DNA of 64,000 nucleotides from positions 45,711 through 109,710 of the forward strand of contig SVIN01000001.1 of NCBI GenBank assembly GCA_015069495.1, in the 5' to 3' direction. Below the pieces are notes generated by a model. It saw only the letters and a list, made by a program, of their open reading frames with translations, was not told where the DNA came from and ran no database searches. Below are positions 8,621 through 17,569 of this stretch, piece by piece (within the stretch, counting starts at the first letter, position 1; each line of letters starts with the position of its first letter). Source of the stretch: Clostridiales bacterium (GTDB taxonomy: Bacteria > Bacillota > Clostridia > Christensenellales > Borkfalkiaceae). Both the position numbers and the translations under genes were made by a program.

Positions 8621-11600
8621 CTACGCTATAGGCTTATAGAAGTAATAATCCGCGCTTCTTTCATCGCCAAAGCCTCGCCACCAACCGCGCAACTCTATCA
8701 CGTCACCCGATTGCAAAGGTTGTTCCAACGTATACGTATATGCATACGTTTTTCCGGTCTGATACGAAAGTTTTGCCACGTATTCGCCGTTCACCCATAA
8801 TTCAAGCAAAGCCGCTTCCATAGCACCAAACGAGACCACGGTACCGTCCTCAATAAAGAACGCTCCAATCCCTATGCAACAGCAATTCACTTCCAACTCG
8901 ACTGCTTCGGAAGAATGATAATATTCCCCGTTAGCCAGTAAAATATCCGCTTCCACAAACACGTTCACCCAGCCAAATTCAGGCAAATCCACCACACACG
9001 TTCTATCCGTCGTCTTTATCGTTTTCCATACCGTGCCGTCGCGTAAATAGGACGTAAATACATAGTTCATGCCGTCGATAATATCCACGCCCGCGTCTAC
9101 TTTCACCGTCGAAAATGCCGTTTTCTCCAAATCAAGCTTTGCGCTGAATAAATTTTCCGTTTGGCTTAAATCGTAATATACCGAACCTGGGGTATATTCC
9201 GTATACGTCGGGACAGCCGTCGGAGCCTCTTTCACCTCGTAGCTTACCCATTGAAGATAGGTGCGGTTGTCAAAGGCGAAAAATTTCGCCAACTCTTCCG
9301 ACCTTGCCGATAAAGCCACCCCCATATTGTAGGTTTTGTACTCAAGTTCCGCAAACATTGCATTCACTTCTTCTCGCGTAAACGTAAATATCCCCGTAGA
9401 AGAATACGTAGACATTTTGTAATATTCCATATGATACCGCCTATCCGTCAGTTTCGGGAAGGTTTCTACCGTTATCGCACCATCTTGTATGGAAATATCT
9501 ACCCACATTTTATAAATACTCTTATCGTGACGATCCAATACCTCATCGCCCGTCTTTAAGTAATAGGTATTTTCGTTGAGTTTCCCCGCAGGCAGTACAA
9601 TACGCAACGTATGCTCGCCCTTTTCCAAAAAGCCCTCTGTATTATGGTCTGTCGCAGTATGAATCGGATAGGTTTGCCCCGAGGCAGTACCCTTTGCCGA
9701 GTCAAGCACTTTTCCGCTGGGCGAAATCAACTGATAATCAAACCTTGCCCCGCTGATGGGAGTCTCCCAAAAGATTTGGCTGTAGTAACCGGTTGTATTT
9801 TCCATGGTATACGTCAACTGAGGATTGCGGGTTACGTAAAAAGAAACGCCCTCGCTGTTAATTGTTGTCACGCCGTTCCCTTTCACCTTCACGTCCACAC
9901 GGAATTTTTCATATTCTTTCAGGTATTCGGAAGCGACAAACTCAGTGTCGCCCGTATAGATCACCTCGCTGATGCCATCGCCAACCAACTGAAGTTGATA
10001 CTCTTCTCCTTCCTCAACGGCATCCCACGCCACGCCGTAATCATCGTGTGTCAGATTCTCTACCTTTTCCAGCTTTTCCACAGTAATACGTTCGGAATAC
10101 AGTCCGTTGACGTACCAAATTCCCGTGTCTTTTGCTTGGGTGTTATCCGCCAAAGCGCATACCGCAAAATCATCTTCCCCTGCGTTGTAAATCTTTATCT
10201 CCCATTCTTCTTTCAACACAGTATATCCTGTGGATATAGCGTAAGATTGAATCGCTTCTACTCCCGCATAATCCCAATACAGCGTACTGTTTTCCACGTA
10301 TAAATTTTCCGCGAGCCCCAACGTTCGAATGGTATATTCTTTCCATAACGAAGTTAAATTTGTATTGTATAAGGTAGCCGAACCAAGCTCGCGTACACGA
10401 ATGGTAAATTCCTTTTCCTCTGTGCTTTCATAGATTTCGGCGGGAAGGAAATATACCTCGTCCACGGTGGTAATTTCCCCGTTGAACTCTACCTCGAAAT
10501 CCCCTGCTTCGTCTTGAAACTTTATCCTTGGAGTGCGCACGTACGAATTATTTACTTGCATCAACTCCAACACAACCGGCGTTGAGCGCACTCGGACAGT
10601 GTGACTGCTTTTTCTGGGAATCACAATCAAGTGTTCAGGATACACCGCTGTCGCATATAAAGAATAGTCCACCCCTCTCTCTGTTGCCGTAATCGCAAAA
10701 TCCTGCGACGCTTTCCCCTCTTGAACGGAAAGTTCTTTCGATTCTTCAAAGCTAATGGCTTTGCGTTTTTCCAATATACAGCCCGTTGCCCATTGGTCAA
10801 AGCCTGTTACGTCTGCACGTATACGTTCGTAAGCGGCAACTTCCGTCACCTCGATATCCAAGTCCGTAGGGAATATAACGGTATGAATTTTATCGGTATA
10901 ATACCCCTCTATTTCTGTTTCAGGGATAACGTTAAAGGTCAATTCCCCCTCGTAGACCATATCTGGATTTGTCAAATATTCCTCTAAGGAGTAACTTGCC
11001 TCTTTACAATAAATTTCTTCCCCGTTGACGGTCAAGTAATAGGCGGATGCGCAATCTTCCCATTCCAAGCTGGAAGTTTTTGCGTTATACGTTACCTCTT
11101 CCACCCTACCCTTATATTCAGGTTCGCATACGGTAGGGACAGAGGGTAAGAAATCATCACACCCCCTGCCTTTACGCAAGGTTGCCGTCACCACGACGCG
11201 GAAATTATCCGTCTTCGCTCGGTACGGATATGCAAAACCCAAGCTATGAAATACGTCATAGACAAGATTGTCTTCGCAGATATATTCCTCACCGTCGTAA
11301 ATTTCTAATTTGTAAGAATAATCAAGCGAGTCCAAATTCTTCCCTTCGGGATTTTTTGCGAACGCGCCCGACCATCTTATATACTTTGTTGTGTGCCATA
11401 CCGAAGGGGAATGCGCAATATTGACGGCAAGCTCCTGAGAAGCCGTGCTCATCCAAGCGCCGTTTTCTTCCCCCATCGCGCGTACGGTGACTTTCAACGC
11501 CGTCCCTGCTTCAATGACAGGTAAAACGTTAAACGTAGGTTCTGTGACCGTGTATTCTTCATGATTGGCATAGACCAAATAATACTTCGCGCCATCTATC

Positions 11601-12091
11601 GCATTCCAATGTACCGCCCTCGTTTCTTGGGAAAGGTACAATTGCGGAGAAGCATATACTTCATAAGGCACACGCAAATGCCAAAGCGGATTTTCATAAG
11701 AATCGCCGTAAGCAATCAACAATAAATTTACGTTTTTGGACATTTTATCGCCCGATTGCAACAAAGTATCTTTCGTTCTTACCCAAAGTTTCCCCTCGTC
11801 ATTCACAAAATGATCTTCCGTTAACTTTGAAGCAAGCACATAAAGTTCCCCTTGCGAATCCTCTATATACACGCTGTATCGCCCCGCGCTGCCGTCGTGT
11901 TCCCAAACGACTCGATTTTCCACCCAATCATACGCCAGTCCTACGTCGTTTGTCTTTTTCTCCGTACCGTAATTTCTCAATTCGCTTTGCAAATTACTGA
12001 TGATACCGCACCCCGAAAAGCATAAGGCACACAACAGTACGCATATACACAAAATGGCGTAGAAATATCTCTTTTTTATGATTGAACGCAT
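8621..12091 (-). CDS. Very large putative lipoprotein with repeated beta-sandwich-like segments
   Basis: A 1,156-residue protein I do not recognise by name. It begins with a basic stretch and hydrophobic core (MRSIIKKRYFYAILCICVLL) ending in a lipobox-like FSGC, so it is probably a lipid-anchored surface protein. The rest is rich in Tyr, Thr, Glu and Val with recurring patterns (YYLVYANHEEYTV, YYLTVNGEEIYC, WDAVEEGEEYQLQL) that look like tandem fibronectin III or Ig-like domains, about 90-100 residues each. This is pattern-based and unverified. No catalytic motif or sortase signal is seen. The start at 12091 is chosen because AAAGGAGG precedes it; an ATG 21 bp upstream overlaps that Shine-Dalgarno. 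Confidence 0.75.
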   Translation of the reverse strand: MRSIIKKRYFYAILCICVLLCALCFSGCGIISNLQSELRNYGTEKKTNDVGLAYDWVENRVVWEHDGSAGRYSVYIEDSQGELYVLASKLTEDHFVNDEGKLWVRTKDTLLQSGDKMSKNVNLLLIAYGDSYENPLWHLRVPYEVYASPQLYLSQETRAVHWNAIDGAKYYLVYANHEEYTVTEPTFNVLPVIEAGTALKVTVRAMGEENGAWMSTASQELAVNIAHSPSVWHTTKYIRWSGAFAKNPEGKNLDSLDYSYKLEIYDGEEYICEDNLVYDVFHSLGFAYPYRAKTDNFRVVVTATLRKGRGCDDFLPSVPTVCEPEYKGRVEEVTYNAKTSSLEWEDCASAYYLTVNGEEIYCKEASYSLEEYLTNPDMVYEGELTFNVIPETEIEGYYTDKIHTVIFPTDLDIEVTEVAAYERIRADVTGFDQWATGCILEKRKAISFEESKELSVQEGKASQDFAITATERGVDYSLYATAVYPEHLIVIPRKSSHTVRVRSTPVVLELMQVNNSYVRTPRIKFQDEAGDFEVEFNGEITTVDEVYFLPAEIYESTEEKEFTIRVRELGSATLYNTNLTSLWKEYTIRTLGLAENLYVENSTLYWDYAGVEAIQSYAISTGYTVLKEEWEIKIYNAGEDDFAVCALADNTQAKDTGIWYVNGLYSERITVEKLEKVENLTHDDYGVAWDAVEEGEEYQLQLVGDGISEVIYTGDTEFVASEYLKEYEKFRVDVKVKGNGVTTINSEGVSFYVTRNPQLTYTMENTTGYYSQIFWETPISGARFDYQLISPSGKVLDSAKGTASGQTYPIHTATDHNTEGFLEKGEHTLRIVLPAGKLNENTYYLKTGDEVLDRHDKSIYKMWVDISIQDGAITVETFPKLTDRRYHMEYYKMSTYSSTGIFTFTREEVNAMFAELEYKTYNMGVALSARSEELAKFFAFDNRTYLQWVSYEVKEAPTAVPTYTEYTPGSVYYDLSQTENLFSAKLDLEKTAFSTVKVDAGVDIIDGMNYVFTSYLRDGTVWKTIKTTDRTCVVDLPEFGWVNVFVEADILLANGEYYHSSEAVELEVNCCCIGIGAFFIEDGTVVSFGAMEAALLELWVNGEYVAKLSYQTGKTYAYTYTLEQPLQSGDVIELRGWWRGFGDERSADYYFYKPIA

Positions 12092-12130
12092 ACCTGCCCC
12101 CCTCCTTTTCATATTTTATAGAATAATTTT

Positions 12131-12143
12131 GTTCACTGTGAAC
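12131..12143. promoter_or_regulatory. Palindrome in the lipoprotein leader, possible operator
   Basis: GTTCACTGTGAAC is a perfect 13-bp palindrome 26 bp downstream of the -10 box and upstream of the ribosome binding site, where a repressor could block elongation. A related arm (GTTCAC and GTGAAC) occurs in the inverted repeat at 47412-47436. Confidence 0.45.
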
Positions 12144-12169
12144 GCAAATTTTCTTACTTTTATATTCGT

Positions 12170-12198
12170 ATTATAGCACCGTTTTCCATTTTTGTCAA
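12170..12198 (-). promoter_or_regulatory. Promoter of the large lipoprotein gene
   Basis: TTGACA, a 17-nt spacer and TATAAT on the minus strand, 78 bp before the start. Confidence 0.85.
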
Positions 12199-12216
12199 TA
12201 CCCATTTTAAAAAGGT

Positions 12217-12244
12217 AAACAAAAAGCCTGCGCAAGCGCAGGCT
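12217..12244 (-). terminator. trxA terminator
   Basis: AGCCTGCGC, 2-nt loop, GCGCAGGCT and then TTTTGTTT on the minus strand, 6 bp after the trxA stop. Confidence 0.85.
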
Positions 12245-12250
12245 CTTATA

Positions 12251-12577
12251 TTACGAAAGATTCTTTTCCACGAACTTTTCCAACACCGCTTGGGGTACAA
12301 AACCCAAACTGTTGTCTACGGGTTTCCCGCCCTTGAACGCGATGATGTTGGGGATCGAAGTGATACCGTACTTCACCGCCGCCGCTTCGCTGTCCTCTTC
12401 GTCGATATCGATTTTTACAAATACCGCTTTGTCCTCGTACTTATCCGAAATATCTTCAAAGACGGGCGCAAGCATACGGCAAGGACCGCACCAGCTTGCC
12501 CAAAAATCACAATACACCGTTTTGTCCGTCGAAGCAATCAATTCTTCCAAAGCTTCCGCATTTACATATTTTACCAT
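12251..12577 (-). CDS. trxA: Thioredoxin
   Basis: A 108-residue cytoplasmic dithiol-disulfide oxidoreductase with the active site WCGPC (C30, C33), the cis-proline loop (SIPNIIAFKGG) and the usual thioredoxin length. The hisS stop codon overlaps its ribosome binding site (TAAGGAGG), so the two are co-transcribed and coupled. A strong terminator ends the unit. Confidence 0.96.
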   Translation of the reverse strand: MVKYVNAEALEELIASTDKTVYCDFWASWCGPCRMLAPVFEDISDKYEDKAVFVKIDIDEEDSEAAAVKYGITSIPNIIAFKGGKPVDNSLGFVPQAVLEKFVEKNLS

Positions 12578-12589
12578 ATTTTTTCCTCC

Positions 12590-13840
12590 TTATTTCCCTT
12601 GAAAATATGTAACCATATCCTCAAAAACAACCATTTCATTCGTACCGTCCGCCATGCACTTGACGTTGGCTTTGCCTTCCGCCAATTCATTACCGCCGAT
12701 AACCGCAACGTATTTCGCACCGATTTTGTCTGCGTATTTGAACTGTGCCTTGACCGAACGGTCCATCAAGTCCACTTCCGCGTTCACGCCCTGCAAACGA
12801 AGCTGCGCCGCCAACGCAAACGCTTTTTTACGGCAATCCGCGTCCATACCCGCGATATACACGGTAGGAACGGGCGCCGCGGGAATTTCCACACCCGTCT
12901 GTTCCATCACAATCAAAAGACGTTCGATACCCGCCGCAAAACCAACCGCAGGGGTGGGTTTTCCGCCAAGCTGTTCAATCAAGCCATCGTATCTACCGCC
13001 CGCGCAAACCGTACCCTGCGCGCCAATCGAGGTCGATACAAATTCAAACACTGTACGGGTGTAATAATCCAACCCGCGCACGATACGGGGGTCGATTTCA
13101 TATTCCACACCCGCAAGGGTCAAGCAAGCTTTGACTTCTTCAAAATGTGCATGGCAATCTTCACAAAGATAGTCCAAAATTTTGGGCGCATTCGCGTTGA
13201 TTTCCTTACAGCCCGCTTCCTTACAGTCAAGCAAACGCAAGGGGTTCTTTTCATAACGAGTTTTACAATCCCCGCAAAGCTTGTCCAAGTTCGGTGCAAA
13301 GAAATCCTTCAACGCCTTGTTGTATGCCGCACGGCAGGTCGGACAGCCAATCGAGTTGACGTAAAGCTTGATTTGCAAGCCCAACTTTTTCAACAAAGTA
13401 TCCGCAATAAAGATGGTTTCCGCATCCGTCTGCGCCGCCGCAGAACCGTAAACTTCCACACCGAATTGGTGGAACTCACGCAAGCGCCCCGCCTGCGGAC
13501 GTTCATAACGGAACGCGGGCGTGATATAATACATTTTTGCAGGCAATACTCCGTTTGCCATACCGTTTTCGATGAAGGAACGCGCCGCGCCTGCAGTGCC
13601 TTCGGGTTTCAGGGTAATCGAACGGTCGCCCTTGTCTTTGAAGGTGTACATTTCCTTCGTCACGATATCGGTGGTTTCGCCCACACCGCGCTGAAAAAGT
13701 TCGGTGTGTTCAAATACGGGGGTGCGAATTTCCTTTACGTTGAATAACGTGGAAACTTCACGCGCCATATTTTCTACGTATTGCCATTTATAAGAATCTT
13801 GGGGCAGAACGTCTTTTGTGCCCTTGGGAATGTTAATCAT
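12590..13840 (-). CDS. hisS: Histidyl-tRNA synthetase
   Basis: A 416-residue class II aminoacyl-tRNA synthetase that charges tRNA-His. Visible are the N-terminal PKGTKDVLP, motif 2 (TPAFRYERPQAGRLREFHQF), the HisRS-specific histidine loop (GLDYYTRTVFEF) and a C-terminal anticodon-binding domain from about residue 325. Length is normal. AGGA precedes the ATG. The DNA upstream is a family A array and shows no clear -35/-10 pair, so the promoter is uncertain. It is followed by trxA; there is no aspS next to it as in many Bacillota. Confidence 0.97.
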   Translation of the reverse strand: MINIPKGTKDVLPQDSYKWQYVENMAREVSTLFNVKEIRTPVFEHTELFQRGVGETTDIVTKEMYTFKDKGDRSITLKPEGTAGAARSFIENGMANGVLPAKMYYITPAFRYERPQAGRLREFHQFGVEVYGSAAAQTDAETIFIADTLLKKLGLQIKLYVNSIGCPTCRAAYNKALKDFFAPNLDKLCGDCKTRYEKNPLRLLDCKEAGCKEINANAPKILDYLCEDCHAHFEEVKACLTLAGVEYEIDPRIVRGLDYYTRTVFEFVSTSIGAQGTVCAGGRYDGLIEQLGGKPTPAVGFAAGIERLLIVMEQTGVEIPAAPVPTVYIAGMDADCRKKAFALAAQLRLQGVNAEVDLMDRSVKAQFKYADKIGAKYVAVIGGNELAEGKANVKCMADGTNEMVVFEDMVTYFQGK

Positions 13841-13866
13841 ATTATTTTGTCCTATTTTTTATTTTT

Positions 13867-14206
13867 ATCAATCCGCAAACCAGAGGTTTACAATTCACGC
13901 CAAACATTTGCAATTCACGACAGTTTAACCGTCAATTCACGACAGCATAGCTGTCAATATCTAATTTTCTCAATCCGCAAACCAAAGGTTTGCAATTCAC
14001 GAAAACGAAGTTTTCAATTCACGCAAAGCATTTGCAATTCACGCGCAAGCAGCGCAATTCACGACAGCGTAGCTGTCAATATCTAATTTTCTCAATCCGC
14101 AAACCAAAGGTTTGCAATTCACGAAAACGAAGTTTTCAATTCACGCAAAGCATTTGCAATTCACGACGGTTTAACCGTCAATTCACGACAGCGTAGCTGT
14201 CAAAAC
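13867..14206 (-). repeat. Family A hairpin array A3, with higher-order repeats
   Basis: Eleven CAATTCACG linkers separate small palindromes (CAAACCAAAGGTTTG, AAAACGAAGTTTT, ACAGCGTAGCTGT, ACGGTTTAACCGT). Three larger units of about 95-120 bp start at about 13875, 13975 and 14096, each beginning CAATCCGCAAACC and two of them ending ATATCTAATTTTCT. The gap 13841-14322 holds this array and element B2 and no gene. Confidence 0.85.
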
Positions 14207-14322
14207 GGCGGAGATGCAAGCAGTTCAAGGCGCATCGAGCACCCCGCAGGGAGCGTACAAGAGGTACGTGACCAAGGGGCGCGGAAATGCAACGCCGAAA
14301 TGCGAAGTATATACGCCGTTTT
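14202..14322 (-). repeat. Family B structured element B2, abutting the hslU stop codon
   Basis: Bounded by the inverted repeat AAAACGGCG (14202-14210) and CGCCGTTTT (14314-14322). The second arm touches the hslU stop codon at 14323. The central hairpin is GCGTAC-AAGAG-GTACGT. It may act as the hslU terminator, though there is no long U-run. Confidence 0.8.
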
Positions 14323-15633
14323 TTAGAGAATATACTTTTTAAGGTTCCTATCCCCAGTCAATTTCTTTAAATGCTCATCCACATAATTGCGGTCGATGTT
14401 CAGGGTAAACATGGGATAATCCCCGCCTGCGTTGAAGGAAATATCTTCCAATAAATATTCCATGACCGTGTGCAAACGTCTTGCACCGATATCTTCCGAC
14501 GTCAAGTTCAACTCTACCGAAACTTCGGCAATCCGTTCAATTGCGCCTTTATCAAATTGTAAATCAATGTTATCCACAGCAAGCAACTGACTGTATTGGA
14601 AGACAAGCGAATTTTCCGTTTCTGTCAAAATACGCACGAAATCCTCTTTCGTCAAACTGCGCAATTCCACCGATACAGGGAAACGACCCTGCAATTCGGG
14701 AATCAAATCCTCAATCGCCGCCACGTGGAATGCGCCCGCCGCGATAAACAAAATGAAATCCGTTTTGATGGGACCATACTTGGTCACTACCGTCGAACCT
14801 TCCACGATGGGCAAAATATCGCGCTGTACCCCTTCGCGGGAAACGTCCGCACCATTGCGGTTACCCTTGCCTGCAATTTTGTCAATTTCGTCGATAAACA
14901 CGATACCGTCGTTTTCTGCACGGTATAACGCTTCCGACTTAATCGCATCCTCGTCCACCAATTTATCCGATTCTTCCGCGAGCGCAATTTGGAAGGCCTC
15001 ACGTACCGTCAAACGGCGTTTCTTCTTTTTCTGTGGGAACATATCCCCGAAAATACTGCCAATGGAAATGGCTGTCGCACCAGGCATCAGCTCCATGGGT
15101 TGCTGAGGCACGTCCACCACTTCCATTTCAATGGTAAAGTTGTCATACGCGCCGCTGCGCAATCCGTCCAAAAGGTTTGCCTCAAACACTTCTTTTGCCG
15201 TATCGCCCTTTTCATCCTTTTTCGCCTCTGCAAGCACGCGCAAGATACGCTTTTCCGCCGCCGAAGTCGCACGGGCTTTTACCTCTTCTTCCTTTTCCGC
15301 TTTCACCAAACGATACGCGCATTCTGCCAAGTCGCGGATCATACCTTCCACGTCCTTGCCCACGTACCCAACCTCGGTGTATTTGGTCGCTTCCACCTTC
15401 ACAAAAGGTGCTTTGACAAGCTTTGCCAAGCGACGGGCAATCTCCGTTTTACCAACCCCCGTCGGGCCTTTCATGATGATATTTTTCGGTGTGATTTCCT
15501 CACGGATTTCCGTAGGCAATTGCGCCCTTCTGTAACGATTGCGCAAAGCGATTGCCACCGCCTTTTTTGCCTCGTCCTGACCGATGATATATTTGTCTAA
15601 TCTATATACGATTTGCTTGGGGGATAAATCCAT
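14323..15633 (-). CDS. hslU: HslU, ATPase subunit of the HslVU protease
   Basis: A 436-residue AAA+ unfoldase that feeds substrates to the HslV peptidase. Walker A GPTGVGKT at 56-63, Walker B VFIDEIDK in the second half, preceded by the HslU-specific I domain with charged inserts, and the C-terminal pore-docking tail ending LKKYIL. The start at 15633 has AAAAAGGAGG before it and lies 1 bp after the hslV stop (TGAAATG), so translation is coupled. An ORF start 30 bp upstream is rejected because it overlaps that ribosome binding site. Last gene of the yifB-to-hslU operon. Confidence 0.97.
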   Translation of the reverse strand: MDLSPKQIVYRLDKYIIGQDEAKKAVAIALRNRYRRAQLPTEIREEITPKNIIMKGPTGVGKTEIARRLAKLVKAPFVKVEATKYTEVGYVGKDVEGMIRDLAECAYRLVKAEKEEEVKARATSAAEKRILRVLAEAKKDEKGDTAKEVFEANLLDGLRSGAYDNFTIEMEVVDVPQQPMELMPGATAISIGSIFGDMFPQKKKKRRLTVREAFQIALAEESDKLVDEDAIKSEALYRAENDGIVFIDEIDKIAGKGNRNGADVSREGVQRDILPIVEGSTVVTKYGPIKTDFILFIAAGAFHVAAIEDLIPELQGRFPVSVELRSLTKEDFVRILTETENSLVFQYSQLLAVDNIDLQFDKGAIERIAEVSVELNLTSEDIGARRLHTVMEYLLEDISFNAGGDYPMFTLNIDRNYVDEHLKKLTGDRNLKKYIL

Positions 15634-15634
15634 T

Positions 15635-16258
15635 TCAATCCTCCTTTTTCGTGCGTTTGGCACGAGGTTTTACAGCCTTCTTTTCCTCATTTGCAGGGGG
15701 CAGGGTTACGTTGAGTGCATCTTCACCCACCACTTCACAACGAATGTTATCGTTGGTGAATACGCAAATTTCCGAAGCGATTTTCAACGCCTTTTTCGCA
15801 ATCGTTTCCGCATCGTAATCGGTTTCCTTGTACAATGCGCGCGCCGCCGCCAAAGCATAGTTACCGCCGCTGCCGATAGCGCAAACCCCTTCGTCGGGTT
15901 CAATCACTTCACCCGTACCTGACAAAATCAACAACGTGTTTTCGTCTGCTGTAATCATCATCGCATCCAACTTACGGCCGATTTTGTCACTTCTCCAAAG
16001 TTCTGCAAGTTCCACAGCCGAACGCATGAGGTTACCGCCGAACTTGTTCAGCATCCCTTCAAAACGCTCGGTAAGCGCAAAGGCATCCGTCACTGAACCT
16101 GCAAAACCCAAAATGACTTTACCGCCGAAAATACGGCGAACTTTTACCGCTGTGTTCTTAAAAATAACCGATTCGCCCATCGTCACTTGTCCGTCGCCGG
16201 CAATTGCCGTCACGCCGTTACGCTTGACCGCGCAAATGGTCGTTCCTCTAAATTCCAT
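15635..16258 (-). CDS. hslV: HslV, peptidase subunit of the HslVU protease
   Basis: A 207-residue N-terminal-nucleophile peptidase. The catalytic threonine is T6 in [11 protein letters not shown], which implies removal of a five-residue propeptide; the following GDGQVT and GSGGNYAL are family motifs. The C-terminus carries an extra basic tail ([15 protein letters not shown]) beyond the usual end. The start at 16258 is 7 nt after AAGGAG; a Met two codons upstream is only 1 nt from it. It overlaps the 3' end of trmFO by 11 bp. Confidence 0.96.
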   Translation of the reverse strand: MEFRGTTICAVKRNGVTAIAGDGQVTMGESVIFKNTAVKVRRIFGGKVILGFAGSVTDAFALTERFEGMLNKFGGNLMRSAVELAELWRSDKIGRKLDAMMITADENTLLILSGTGEVIEPDEGVCAIGSGGNYALAAARALYKETDYDAETIAKKALKIASEICVFTNDNIRCEVVGEDALNVTLPPANEEKKAVKPRAKRTKKED

Positions 16259-17567
16259 CTTCATACTCCTTAATCGTTGCTATCGCCCTTTCCGCCAACG
16301 CGCGGTATCTTTCCTTTTTGTCGCGGATACGCACGGGCATCGGCGCAAGAATACCAAAGTTCGCGTTCATGGGTTGGAAGTCCTTCGTCGGGGAAGAAAT
16401 ATGCGTCTGCAACGCCCCGCAAACAGTGCGTTCATCAAATACATGGGTGGGACGTCCAAGAATTTCATCCGCAATACGGATCGCCGCAAGCAACCCGCTT
16501 GCCGCGCTTTCAACGTAGCCTTCCACACCCGTAATCTGCCCTGCGAAAAACAGCCTTTGATTATTTTTAACCGAAAAATGCCGAGTTAAAACATCGGGCG
16601 ACTGAATATACGTATTTCTGTGCATAACGCCATAGCGTAAAAATTCTGCATTCTTCAATGCGGGAATCATGGAAAATACACGTTTTTGTTCGGGGAACTT
16701 CAAATTGGTTTGAAAACCGACCAAATTATAGGTCGTGCCTTGTTCGTTTTCCTTGCGAAGTTGTAACACCGCGTACGGGCGTTTACCATCCTCGTCAAAC
16801 AATCCTACGGGTTTCAGCGTGCCGTAACGCAACGTATCCCGACCGCGGGAAGCCATCACTTCCAAGGGCATACAGCCTTCGAAAATTTCACCCTTTTCAA
16901 ACTCGTGCAAGTGCGCACGCTCTGCCGACAATAACGCGTCTACAAATGCGTAATATTCTTCCTTATTCATCGGGCAATTGATATAATCGCCCGTCCCCTT
17001 GCCGTAACGATCCCCCGTGAATGCGCAACTCATATCCACGCTATCCGCGGAAATAATCGGTGCGGACGCATCGTAGAAATGTAACCCGCCGCCAAACAAG
17101 CGCACAATATCCTCGCTGAGCGCATCCGAGGTCAGCGGCCCTGTGGCAATGATTACGTACCTGCCCCCGTCCTCTTCCGTATCAGGCACCTTGGTGACCT
17201 CGTCAGACACAAGGGTTAAGTTGGGGCAAGTTTTCAATTTTTCCGTAATATACGCGGAAAACTTATCTCTATCCACCGCCAAAGCCGCACCCGCAGGCAC
17301 TTTGGTCGCGTCCGCCGCCTCGATAATCATCGAACCGAGCAAACGCATTTCCTCTTTCAATAACCCGCAAGCATTGGCGTAGAAATCGTTACTCTTTAAC
17401 GAGTTCGAACACACCAATTCGCCAAAGTTTCCACTCTCGTGCGCGGGGGTAAACTTCTTCGGTTTCATCTCGACAAGGGTGGTTTCAATGCCGCGGCTAG
17501 CCAAATAGTACGCCGCCTCGCTGCCCGCCAAGCCCCCGCCGACAATCAACACCTTTGCTTTATTCAT
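16248..17567 (-). CDS. trmFO: Folate-dependent tRNA (uracil-54-C5)-methyltransferase TrmFO
   Basis: A 439-residue flavoprotein that makes ribothymidine at position 54 of tRNAs using methylenetetrahydrofolate and NAD(P)H. The FAD-binding loop [11 protein letters not shown] is at about 9-19, followed by the TrmFO signature [17 protein letters not shown]. Normal length. ATG at 17567 lies 2 bp after the topA stop (TGAGTATG), with the Shine-Dalgarno TGAGGA inside topA. In Bacillus the same gene is followed by xerC-like codV, hslVU and codY; here codV and codY are absent. Confidence 0.97.
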   Translation of the reverse strand: MNKAKVLIVGGGLAGSEAAYYLASRGIETTLVEMKPKKFTPAHESGNFGELVCSNSLKSNDFYANACGLLKEEMRLLGSMIIEAADATKVPAGAALAVDRDKFSAYITEKLKTCPNLTLVSDEVTKVPDTEEDGGRYVIIATGPLTSDALSEDIVRLFGGGLHFYDASAPIISADSVDMSCAFTGDRYGKGTGDYINCPMNKEEYYAFVDALLSAERAHLHEFEKGEIFEGCMPLEVMASRGRDTLRYGTLKPVGLFDEDGKRPYAVLQLRKENEQGTTYNLVGFQTNLKFPEQKRVFSMIPALKNAEFLRYGVMHRNTYIQSPDVLTRHFSVKNNQRLFFAGQITGVEGYVESAASGLLAAIRIADEILGRPTHVFDERTVCGALQTHISSPTKDFQPMNANFGILAPMPVRIRDKKERYRALAERAIATIKEYEDGI

Positions 17568-17569
17568 AC

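Noticed and set aside
8621..12112. Start codon at 12112 for the large lipoprotein
   Set aside because: That ATG lies upstream of and partly within the AAAGGAGG Shine-Dalgarno that serves the ATG at 12091.
12290..13747. 485-codon plus-strand ORF
   Set aside because: Complementary to hisS and trxA, with His/Arg/Phe-rich sequence typical of an antisense frame in this genome.
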